NCBI RefSeq assembly: GCF_932526225.1 | Contig: NC_064036.1 | Coordinates: forward strand, 16,053,181 to 16,113,180 | DNA from: Nematostella vectensis | Taxonomy: Eukaryota; Cnidaria; Anthozoa; Actiniaria; Edwardsiidae | Direction: 5' to 3' | DNA: 60,000 nt | In this document: positions 1 to 12,200 of the stretch, piece after piece | Layout: every line of letters begins with the position of its first letter | Position numbering within the stretch: position 1 is the stretch's first letter | Program-made: the position numbers and the translations under genes | The notes under the pieces: model-generated | What the model saw: the letters and a program-made list of their open reading frames with translations, nothing else | Told to the model about the DNA's origin: nothing | Database searches by the model: none

Positions 1-117
1 TAGAAAAAAAAAAAAAAAGGGCGACCCAGCCGTGCAAGACCTGAACCTGAAAGAGGAGCAAATAAGAAAAATCATAGGATATGTAGACAAAGACAAGAGA
101 AAAAGCAGGAAGCCCAC

Positions 118-229
118 CTCACAGGAGGGCCCGGTGTAACCACGCGGACATGCGCACTGCTCAACGTGTACTGCTCTCCCCAGTCCTTTATTCTCGCTCC
201 CGGTCACATCAAGAGCGACGTCTTTGATG
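118..229 (-). CDS. Perlecan-like exon 24: end of laminin IV and start of a laminin-EGF repeat
   Basis: 112 bases, phase 2 to 0. The exon closes the laminin IV fold (VALDVTG, then VHVEQC) and begins the laminin-EGF repeat [13 protein letters not shown], as in perlecan domain III. Donor is GAG|gtgggc at 117. Bases 1-117 are intron; the gene continues beyond the window. Confidence 0.88.
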
Positions 230-3200
230 CTGAGAAGTGAAGAAACCAAGTTCGAATAAATACGCAGTTGCTATATGCCCGACAGTCGGAAGGTCCTCAA
301 TGGACTATATGGCCGCCATTTTTCAATTTTTTTTAAACAACCCAGTAAATTGTCGACCTAGTGAGTTAGAAGTATTCTATATTTGTTGAGAAAGAGAAAG
401 CAAACATGAATAGCCCAGTTTTGAATTCGAAAATGACCGCTAGACAGATTTATTGAGGGCGCATTTTACAGTGTTAGCCTCGGCGTGAAGTTAATTATTT
501 ACAAAGTTTATTCACAAATTCCAACGAGAAACTACCGATCCTGAAAATCATACAATGATTGAACTTGTGAATATTTTTTTTTACCTACCAGGACTATTGA
601 GCTTTGTTGTCGGTATTATAACAATATAGTTGATGTTCGCGGGCGTAAATATGTTTTGGGCCCGACTCGAGCTCATTTTAAAATGAGCGCTGAAAAGGGC
701 CCAAAACATATTTACGCCCAAGAACATCAACTACATTACTATTATTATAACTTTGGCGAGCATTAAGAGAAAAAACAAAAACAAAAATAATATCGGCATA
801 ACAGCCTTTGCAGAAGTATAATTCGGTCGAGGATGAAAAACTTACATTCACTTCCCCGCCTGCCCTAGATATACTGCCTTGTTTGCAATCATTACTGTTT
901 TCCATCTCAATGGTTTCACTAGAAGCAAAAGGCACTCGGCGAGAGGTCCTTCTTGTCTTTTGTTTTGACTTCAGCATAGAAACGGCGTAAAATGCCTCCA
1001 AAATCCGAGGAGCTGATACTGTGAAAATCACATTCAACACTTCGCTTCGTGCACCACTCGGTGAACTTTTTCATCGCCCAGGATGTTTGTTTTTTAGTAT
1101 TTTTGGGAACAGAATCTTCCTCCATTTTTTTAAGCTCCTCATCGAGCTGAGAAGATTGTGAGTCGTGTTCACCCATATTTTCCTGTTTGATTTTTGGTAG
1201 TTGTCAAAACACAACCAAACACGGCAAGCGATGCGACGAGCGGTTTGAATGAATTGCGGGAATTCCTGCTTCCTTCTGATTGGCTCGCTGCAATTTCCTC
1301 GCCCTCTCATTGGCTTAGAGCAGCGGGCTTAAATATATTAGAGCTCTCCAAAACGTTCATTAGAGCCCGTATAATACGCCACAATGCTCGCCAAAGTTAT
1401 AATAATGAATGTTTTCCGTCGTCTATGTACACTATAGAATCTAGTGAGTTCAAAGTATTGTATATTTGTGGAGAAGTGCCACTAAAATTACGATTCTGTA
1501 GTGTACATAGTCAACTGAAAACGTTTAATACCAATAACAATTCTCAATTCAGATTTTCTTGCCAATTCTCAACAAATATAGAATAGTTTGAACCCACTAG
1601 GCCGACAAGTTAAGGGTTTATTTGAATAAATTGAAAACTGTCGGGCATTTAGTCCATTGAGGACCTTTCACGACTGTCGGGCATATAGCCACTGCGGAAT
1701 AAATTACGTAGTGAAGGCGGGGGTCTAGATAAAAAATTTTTTATCTCACCTGAAGGTTTCCATGGCAACCTTAGGAGTATAGGTGGCCCGGACAAGGATA
1801 GAGTCGATTCCGGACAGAAGTCGCATCATGTCAAAGCGCGACGGACGGCGCTTCTCAGGTGTGTACCACACATCCTGGGATAAATCAAAAGAGAACACCG
1901 TTGACAATATTGTTGAATACAACAGTATTGTAATCACAGCCACCATCGCCATCGCCATCATTATCAGTAGCACCGCCGAAACCTCCACCAACATCATCAT
2001 TGTCATCGCAACCATTATCCTCACCACAACCAGCATCAGCATCGGCATAACGGAATATTATGATGGTCCTTTAATAATAAATGGCCTACTTTTGTTGCCT
2101 GACCACCACCATCGGCATCATCATCATCGTCATCATCATCACCACCACCATCACATGACCACCGTAACCAGCACCACCATCGACAACTACCTTCAGCATT
2201 AGAATCACCATCATTACTACACTCACCATTATCATCACCACCACAATCATCGGCCTCATCATCGCCACCACAGCCACCACTATTATAATCACCACCATCA
2301 ACACATAATTCTCACCACATCTCTCTAGTCGAGTAAGTACGCAGCTGCTTGGTCTCCTATTATCTTTATTCTACAAAGGAGTTCTTTTGTCTTTATTCTT
2401 CCCGTTCTTTGTGTCAAGGTGCGGATATTGTTCATTTGCCCAATCAAATTGCAGCTTGTAAGAGCTGCGTACTGACCCCTCTAGTCTGGATTCCTTACCT
2501 CAGCAAGCGGCACGTGCATCTCCTTGGGTGTGTCAGGCGAAGGGTCCTTCACGTGACTGTAAGTTAAAATTACTCCCTGACCCTAGAAATGGTGTCACAG
2601 TATAAGGAACAAGCCACAAGAAAGTGCAAACGTTTGATCACACGGCTCGTAAACAAAATCAACAAGGAATGTAAGCCAAAGTGGAAGAACTTAAAGACAG
2701 ATGTCCTATAAAGCAGGTTTTCACTGTCATCTTCGGGTGCCAAACCCACTAATCTAGTCTTTAGAGGTTGTGGAGTGCGGTGAAGTTCTTACCACGAGCA
2801 CGACGTCTCCTAGTGCCTCATCGATGGCTTCCTTTGTGGGTACGGTTGTTGGTTGTGGTGTTGTTACTACAACAGACAAAACATATAATTTAAAACCACT
2901 TAACACAAGGTGCAACAGCTAGTCCCGATATTTTGCTCGATTAAGGTTATCAGATCATGCTAAAGGTAGGACGGGGGAAATTGGACAGCACGCATGGTGA
3001 AGACATGACACGCGCGGGAGGGGGGGGGGGGGGAATTGCACAGATGGGGTGTTACAAAGCTTTAACTTTGGATTTAAAATTTGTCTCCCTATATTTGGCT
3101 TAGGAAGGGGGCTATTTTTTCATGCAAATACAGGAATAGTTTGGGCTCTGTAAATCCAGTATTTGATGAGATAAGGGACATAAATATTTATGCTCCATTG

Positions 3201-6200
3201 CTGATGGTATTTATTATTTTATTGTGATTGTAGCCAAGGGAGAATAAACATTTCTGCTGCTTCTCTTGGTGACGTTACGCAAGCCGGATCACTAGCGTGG
3301 AAACACGTGTGGCCCAGTGTGTTAGCGCGTCAGCGTAAGGGGCCTCTCACCTCTGCTAAAACGGGTTCGATTCCCGGTCGAGACATGGATAGTATCTGTC
3401 TGTTTCTCGGCCCTGAATTTGACTTACTAGAAGCTTGTGTTCCTCAGTTCCAAGATGGGACATTGTTAATCATTAGGATTTTAAATGTGAAGCGCTTAAA
3501 ACATGGTTGGTATAAGCGCTATATAAATGCTAATTTATCATTATTACTAAGGGTAAGTAAAAAGGGCCAATAATCAATGTCTCAATCAAACGTACCCCTG
3601 CGGATGCATGTGATCTCCCTACATTGGCATTCGCTTCCCGGTACAAGCACCATCCGCTCCGTCTTCCTCTCTTGCGGGCTGCATGTCTGCGGAGGGGGGC
3701 AAAGCCCAATACAGGCGAGACGCCCTTCTTCGGTACACAAGCAGCGCTCAGAGCAGTTATCAGTCACGAAGATTTCGCCGATAGTGTACGTACGATTACC
3801 CTCCGAACAATGAGTCGGCCTCTCTGAAACCGAGCATTTTTAAATATTAGTCACGGATATTAATTAAGTGATGCGCGTGCGCGAAAAACCCACCCAAGTA
3901 ATAACTATGTGCTTTATCTGTGCTTTATGGTAAAGTGGACAATAGGGGTGACAAATCCTATGCACAAATACAATTGCAGTCTATCAACTTTTAAAATCGA
4001 CCAAGCGATATAATATATAAACAAGCGTCAGGCCAAAATATCCATAAGAAAACCGCAGTGCAACGAAATGAATCTGAAACGTCCATGCACTCCGACACGA
4101 ACACAAGAGACTTTGACCATATAAGTGGAGTGCAAGTAGGCGTCCAGTAGGTGATCCTAGTTGAATCTTGATAACGACCACTCTTGGGGTCAAAAAATAT
4201 GTATTTACTTTATTGAGGTTCTTAGAGAGACTGAACTTGACAGGACACGGATGGTGTCCCTTATATAGAAAGTTTTCACCTAATGAAGGTCAGTTAAAGG
4301 AAGTTCCAAGTTAAAGGAAGACCTAAGGCAGCCTTTGCGGTGGAATACCCAATGGTGGGTGTGGCCGACGTACTGACCCTTACCGGTGAGAATAGTAGTA
4401 GGCGCCTTCGTCGTCTGCACATTTGTGATCAATGTCGGTCCACTTGGCGTCGACACGACATACTCCGAGGCCACCACTACCCTGGAGGTGGGCGTGTCCG
4501 TCGGGGTGTGGGTAGAGGGAGTGAAAGTAGATGTATTCGCGGGCGTCTCAGATGGTATCTCAGTAGGTATAGAGGGCGTAGGGCGTGGTCTCGTTGCAGC
4601 TTCGGTAGGGGGTAGAGAGCCCTGGGCGTGAGGGGTAATGGGTACCCCAGACGTCCTACCCAAGGATGTGGTCGCAGACTCAGTAGATGATTCTTCCGTT
4701 TTGTTTATTCTCTCCTCTTGATCTGTAGGGATATTAGTCATCTTAGTTGGCCTATTAGCTAGGGGTGATGTCGTGAAGTTGTCTCCTTGAGTTGCTAGTT
4801 GGTTTGTGGTCGCTGGAGACATGGTAGGTCTATTAGAGGGAGGTACGGGTATTGGCCCCTTTTCCTCCTCCGTCTCACCGCCTTCCTCTCCCTCAACTGC
4901 ACCTGTTGACATTTGTGATGATACAATAAATTACCAGGATGGAAGAAAAAAGTATATTGGCTCTACGCACATTCCCTACACTACAAGTGACTTGTATATC
5001 GTGATGTAGCGTGACTTTAATACTGTGATACAGCCTTAAATAGTGTGTTCGGGGAAAATGACATAGAGTAATGTATAATAAGCATGATGTAATATAGCCG
5101 GACATAGCGTGCTTAATTAGCGTGACTGAGACATGGCGTTGGCGTGACGTAGCGTAACTCATACTTGGAGTGACTTACACAAGCTAGCGTAACACACCTG
5201 GCGAACGTCACTTGTGTACACTCCCTCCACGTAATCTTTTCTATTTATTGCGTGACGAAGCGTGACTCATACTTGGAGTGAATTACAAAAGCTAGCGTGA
5301 CACACCTGGCGAACGTCACTTGCATACATTCCCTCTACGTAATCTTTTCTATTTATAGCGTGACTCAGAGATCTCGTGCTTTACATTAGCTAGCGTGACT
5401 CAACTGGCGGTGCTTCACTTGCGTACACTCCCTCCACATAACCTCCTTTGTGAATAGCGTGACGTAGCGTGACTCAGAGATCACGTGACCCCATCAGCTA
5501 GCATGACTCACCTGGCGGTACGTCACTTGCGTACACTTTCTCCACATAACCTCTTTTGTGAATAGCGTGACTAAGAGATGACGTGACTCCATAAGCTAGC
5601 GTGACTCACCTGGCGGTACGTCACTTGCGTACACTCCCTCCACGTAATCTCTTCTGACACGCCGCGCCCCGACACTCTTACTAGTGTGTGAATACCTGAT
5701 GGTGTAGTGCAGGCTCCCTCCGTAACTCACAAACTACAAAACAATACAATGTAAGTTCAAAAATATAAGTTTAACAAACCGTGCGCCGACAAATAAATTG
5801 ACATTTCCCCTCGAGTTCTCCACTAAACTACGCTATGTGAAACAGGTCTGCAGCCATTGGCGTTTGTCAGAGTCAATCTGACAAACGCCGTAATTTCATT
5901 GACATCACCTTTTTTTCAAGAAAGACTGGAGGTAGCTTCCAATAGTACACGACATCCCCTGACATGTTCGCAGCTACCAACTCCTGCGTGTGCGCATCTA
6001 CCGTGTACTGAGACCGCTGCACATCAGCACCGGAGGCGTGGATCAGGCGGAAACCATCAGCATCGGCGTCAGACTTGAATTTGATGGAAACCTAAACACC
6101 GGACGATCAATACATCTCTGAATACGTTGGTTGTGCATCAGGTTAAAGAGCCGTAGTCAGACACCCCTTTATTATCGTTTTCATTTTATAGTTGAAGACA

Positions 6201-9200
6201 AATTAAATGCAATAAAATATTTAAAAAAAATAAAACATAGTTTTATACATTAACTAAATTCAATCGGAATAGCTTTCCTAAATCAGCCGATGGAAATGGA
6301 TGCTTTCCCACTCTTGGTACTTTGCTAGGATGACAAAATAACAGCTGAATAAGACTCTCTAAATCAAATTAGGTTAGGTATCAGCCTGCGGCGTCGGGAC
6401 TTCAACTAATCATCTCTCGGTTGCGGGGACATTTAATCACTTAATTCCCCTCGTGCCATGCTATAACTTATAATAAGCATTGTAAGCACTGTCACTAAGG
6501 GTCACTGCCAGAGGGTTTATTGCGTCCCCAGTGGTTCTTTTACGTCCCTTCGGTTCAGGTTATGTAGTGCTGCAGCTTGGAGAGACGGGACCTCCGGTTT
6601 AGTGTCCTTATTCGAGAAAACTGGTAGTTTCTTGGTGTTACGGAGCACCAGCACCAAAAACACAATGGAAGAAAAGCCAAAAACAAAGACCTTTGAACGA
6701 GACAATGAAATAGAGTACAAAGGCCTTGAGCACCAAAAACAAATCTCTCCGTAACACCAAGGAATACCCAGAAAACTGGAACGCAGGAGAATGACCTCAA
6801 CCCACTCGTAACATAAATTCGAATCAAGGCATGAACTAGAAAAAATCCCCAAGTCAGAGCCAGGATACGAACCTGGTCCACAGCGGTGAGAGGCCGACGC
6901 GCTAACACGCTAGGCCACCAGTGCTTTCTTTCGAGGTAAGGCCGGAAAAAGCCCTGGACTAGCAGAAAAGGACGAAACACTTTTCCTTAATTAGATACAA
7001 TTTTTCGTTAGCGGGATGAAATGCTTTTTCGCCCATAAAGGGCCCGTGTCAGCAACACCTTTGTTATTGTTTTCATTTGATATTGGGAGGCATTTAATGT
7101 GTTATACTTTATGTACCAAATTCCATCGAAAATATCGCATTCAGCGAATTTGCTTTTCCAAATCAGCCGATGGAAATTGATGTTTTTTCAGGCTTGGTAC
7201 TTTGCTAGGATGACAAAATGCCGGCTGACAGAGGCTGTATAAAAACTACTCTATTCTTTACAACAGTTTAAACACAAATTTGACACGATATGGAGAAATC
7301 CGTTGACGACCATAATATAACACTTCCCAACATCTAAATCATACTTCACTCTATCGATCCGACGGTAGACAAGTATTAAGGGGTTGTTATTAACTATTTT
7401 CCTGCTAGCAGAGGTCTCTTTTCTCTGTATTTCGCTGGGCTGGAGTTCGCGAGGAAAAGATACCTCTGCCATGGGTCGCAAGTTCGTTTGATCAAACCGC
7501 CGTCCACGATCGTGGACGGGAGATCCAGAGCGCATGCTCCGTTCATTAATTACTGGCCACTATTTGAGCCCACAATGACTAGCGCATGCATGAAACGTAT
7601 GTCCGCTGCCGGATAATAAGCCCGCACTCGAAAAGGCGTCCTCCGTAGAAATATCACGCGACGAAGCCATTCAATGCCTTATCTTCATTCAGAATTTTCT
7701 CTCTTTTGACTAACGAGTCAATCTTCCGTTTACAGGTTTTGCATATTCTTCTGGAAATAGCTGATCTAAGTTTACCAAAAAGTTTTCTTCGAGCCCAACT
7801 GTGCGATACTTACATTGAAGAAACTCGCCTGCCCAGATGTCTTGAAATTAATCCCACAAACAAGACAAAACTCGTCTTTGCTGCGTTTGCTGTTCAATCT
7901 TTTTAGTGACGTTTTAGGTGATTGAAATTGAACAGTTGTTTTCTTTTTTCGAAGAGGAGAGCTTACCGGAGTTTGATTCATGATTTCCAACTAAACCCAT
8001 GCAAAGCATATTAGCACATTGACAGCTTTCGCGCGATGGTACGGATTTTGGCACGTCGGTCGCTTATTAACGCTCACGCATGCGCAACAAAAACAGTTTC
8101 GACCCATGGCAGAGGTATCTGAGGTATCAGAGGTATCCATGTGGGATGATTTTGATTAATGTACGCATGCATACCTATAACTTCAAAGAACAAAACTGTA
8201 GAGCTGATTGTATTTTCATTTAAATACTTTTGAATGTGTGGATATTTCATTTCATTATTGTTTGTACAAATGAATAGGGTGGTCTCTAGAGAGGTAAAAA
8301 CACAATGCATACAAAGGCGCCAATTCATTAAACAGTGTTCGCTCATCCAACCAAAGATTACTCGTAGTTTCGAGTTTATTTCCTCGGTGATAATGGTGCA
8401 GTGTATAATATATCCGGGAATGCTTCCGGCAGGTGACCATGGTATTATATGGACTCGCTGGGTTACTATATGCTTCTGGGTCTCTATATATCTCGGGATG
8501 ACTACTTAAAGTCCCTCCGCCTGCGGTTTCGGGGACATTTCCCTCGGTTTCGGGGACATTACTTATAATTAAGCCTTCCCGGATATAATTTTCACTATTG
8601 CAGTTACTATTACTTATATGAAGCTGCCATAAAATGTCATAATTTGATATAAGAACATTTTGGCAAGAAAAATTATACTAGAAGAGAAGGTTTGTTTGGA
8701 GCTTTAATTGTAAGGCAATTTTCAGTTTCATTGCTTTTGTTTCGAAACTCCATTATATAAAGCCGCATTGTTTACCAGTAAAAGCATTGTGTCTTTTGCA
8801 AGTGTCTTCGAGATTGTGACTGATAATTAAGAGCGGATGAATAGCGCGGATTCTAATAGATTATTTTGTCTTTTGTCGTTTGTGGGTTCCGTCGGCTCTC
8901 CGAAAGTAAACTGGTGATAATATGGCTTTAATCTAAATGTTTGGCTGCCACAGTCACGAGGGTGGAAAAGAGGTATCACTTTTCCATTAATTGCTATATA
9001 ACAGGCGAACCATACAGAATATTATCGCTTCAAACTCCTGAGAGCTTTCGTATGGAAGACACCTGGGCCAAGCAAATGCCACTGCGTGGAAGTGGAGCGT
9101 TTTAAAATAATTTGTTGGGCTCCTTATACACTTTAAGCAGTTTTTATTTGTTGTTTTCAGCGTGTTTTAACAAAACTGTGAGGCTGCCTTCCACAAAAAA

Positions 9201-12200
9201 AAATTGGGTGTAACCTATCCTACAACCTTCTCCTACCCCGTATATACAACCACGCCCTAAAGGTGTTACCCTTATCATTTCGACTAATAATGCTGACTGC
9301 GTTTGTACAGGCCGTCTCACCTTACTCCCCCCCCCCCCTCCCCTTTAGTTCCTTTATACAACGACGCCCTAGGGGTGCACATTTTATTGTGTTGATAATA
9401 AAACTGCTTATATCTCTCCCACGTGCTGTTAAAAATAGGAACCGAAATAACATGGAACGAAAGTGACAGTCGAAGCGAAAGGTCACTTACTGGCAAACAC
9501 GCAAATACTCATCCTGTTTGCATTTGTGACAGCATAGATATTAGTAACACAAAGGAGAGGAAAAGTTCACTGTCATGTGAACATTGACTACTTCAGTAGG
9601 CGTCTTTAATAATAACTAGGTCATACAATAGCATCAGTCTGAAACAGTTCGTGATTATTATAAGACTTGCCGGCGGTACCTTTCACAGATTGATCTATTG
9701 CTTAATTCAAGATCGGCGGAGCGCGTAAAGGCTTTGATAGATATTCTCTCATCGCTTATCGGAAATTGTCTAGCATTTAAATTTACCAAGGCAAACAGTG
9801 GCTGGAGGTCATCAATCAATCTGTGGTTGAAGTGGTTGGAAAAGTTTAATAAGATCCTAGCAGAAAAACAGGCTTGAACAAGTAAGTAATAAGCGAATAC
9901 CGTTTCTAAGCTCTGGTAATTTCGGATTGTGAATTTGTGAATTTCGGATTGTGAAGGAGGGGATCTGGCTGCGCTTATAAATCAAAACTTTTTCCCTACG
10001 AATGGTTAATCTTATATGCATTTCATAATAACACACCTCTATAAACCCCCCTATGAAGGCACAGAAAAGACATTCAAGCACACTCCAAGAGTGAACCCCA
10101 GATTTATCTTTTGAAAATTGGGTGGCTAAAACCGATTCTATTTTCTTTCACTAATCATCGACGTTGGAGTCAATTGATCCGTTTATCGAACGATAATGTA
10201 TTTTAATTTTTATATAAAGGCGCGAAAACGTGCCTTAGCTAGAACTTGTATTAATTATGCACCTGTGTGGCAGCCTTGGTCGTGAAATGCTAACCATGTC
10301 TCGCTTGTGTGCGAAACAGGTCTTCTTAAGGTGAAGAAAAAAGTCTTAACTGTTTTCGAATCAGGCTTGACTAAATTATATTTTACTTAAATTCATTAGC
10401 TTCTACCCAAACTTTACTGTAAAACAGTTCCAAACGGCATTTTAAAACCTGCAATGAACCTGCAACAACAAGGCCAAATACAGAAGAACATAGAAAAGGC
10501 AATAAAAGATATAACATATACTAAGATGTTAGATAAAGAGTAAAAAGCCCACAAACGCTCATATTACTCAAGGAGGTCTGTTGAAAAATGAAAATGTCTT
10601 AAGTTACCAACTATTTAAAAAGGTGTAATAAAATATACCCCCGTGCAATGAGTTTCTTTAATTCATTCCTGACTAATATAAGAAGTGTTCGATTCTGGCG
10701 CTTCACATAATTGATGGAGCAAGTAAAGTAAGTGGAACCCGCGCTTCCGTGGACACCTTGAGTTTAAACGAACTTTACTAGCTAACCAGCTGGGGAAAGG
10801 AATCTTTTAGTGAACATCAGATTATGCTGGAAATCCTCCTAGATTGAAGTACGTGTCAATCTTAGACGGTGTTCTTGCATGCTTATTGGCTATTTGTGGC
10901 TGAGACAGCGCGCGTTGCACTAGAAGAAGTGTCAGTCTAGCAGGCGACTTCTATAGTAACGACTATCATCTACTCCAACACTAGAATAGTCCCTTGATGG
11001 TAAAGAGCATATTGCGTTTAATTGCTTTTGTGAAATCATCGGGGGCTCACGTCCAAGTTTCCTTAAAATTACGCTTGTTTTGTTTGGATTTTTTTTTTTT
11101 ACGTAATTCTACTCATACTTTGCTTTTTCAATCAATTTTTAATAAAATTATAGGAAAAATATATCGGCCATTTCAACGAATAGGCTTGTCTCTAAAAAGC
11201 TTTCATGCATGAATCGCAAGGAGCTACTATACTAAAGCGGGTCCTTTCAACACTTTGAGTCGACGGAACAATATTGTCTGTTTCGCTTTAAACGGCGTGT
11301 TCACTTAACGTTATCGCACCAATGAGACCAACAGCAGGTGGTAAAAAGGCTGTTGTCGCTTTTGTCGCAAGATAAAGAGCATAAGATTTAGCTAATTAGT
11401 AATTGTTTTGATAAGGAGAAGCAAGTACCGATAATTGTGCTTTGAGAACCGAACAGATTATCCAAACTGTCGGTTCAGAAAATCAATTACCGGCAACAAT
11501 CTGGGTTCCCTGCCAAGATCAGACAGCGTGACGCAGGTGTGCTTCAGTCTAGACTTACCTTCCGTTGTCAAGGTATTCAGTTGTCATGCGCGATAACAGG
11601 AACTATACACATTACAGGCAGAAATACGTATGCAACCTTTCTAACACTGAACATTGCCATCCCCAAAACACTTAAGTAGCCAGGAAAACACGTCAAATGT
11701 TCTGTACATTGAAACATGCAGGATACAAACTGTAATTCGCTTTTAACTGAAATAGTAAGAATAAAATATATAATCCCCCCATAATTATTATGAAGATTCT
11801 GGATTATCGCTACGGTGATATTAAGAACCTTGCAGGTTCACAGTGCTCAAATAACTACCTCTCCTAGAGAATGCCCATCAGCCATTTGTATGCTATTACT
11901 GAAATTTGCAAGAGATTGGTATATTGTGTAACTCAGTATCGTGTATAATCATGGTGGCGTTATTGACCTTTAAGCCCACCAGACGGACCACAAGACAAAA
12001 TAAATGGCTGGAATTCGTCATGTGGTCTGTCAAGCAAGAATTCGACAACAATGCTGGCTGATGTTGGCGCTTTTAGCAGAGGGCTTTAGACTGCGTTAGC
12101 ACGACAACTTGCCTTGGTCTAGTTCTAACAGTTTGCTTTTTCAGGGACTCAAAGATGAACCTGACCACAGTTACACCCTCCACGACCACGCCCACCGTGA

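Noticed and set aside
1783-2304. His-rich and Met-rich open frames
   Set aside because: CAT/CAC microsatellite read in two directions, plus antisense of perlecan-like exon 23.
2499-2556. Alternative acceptor ttacag at 2557 for perlecan-like exon 22
   Set aside because: Would enter in phase 2 while the preceding exon ends in phase 0, and removes the conserved GQGVILTY strand.
3307-3380. Functional tRNA gene
   Set aside because: A and B boxes are present but the cloverleaf is not clean and a SINE body follows.
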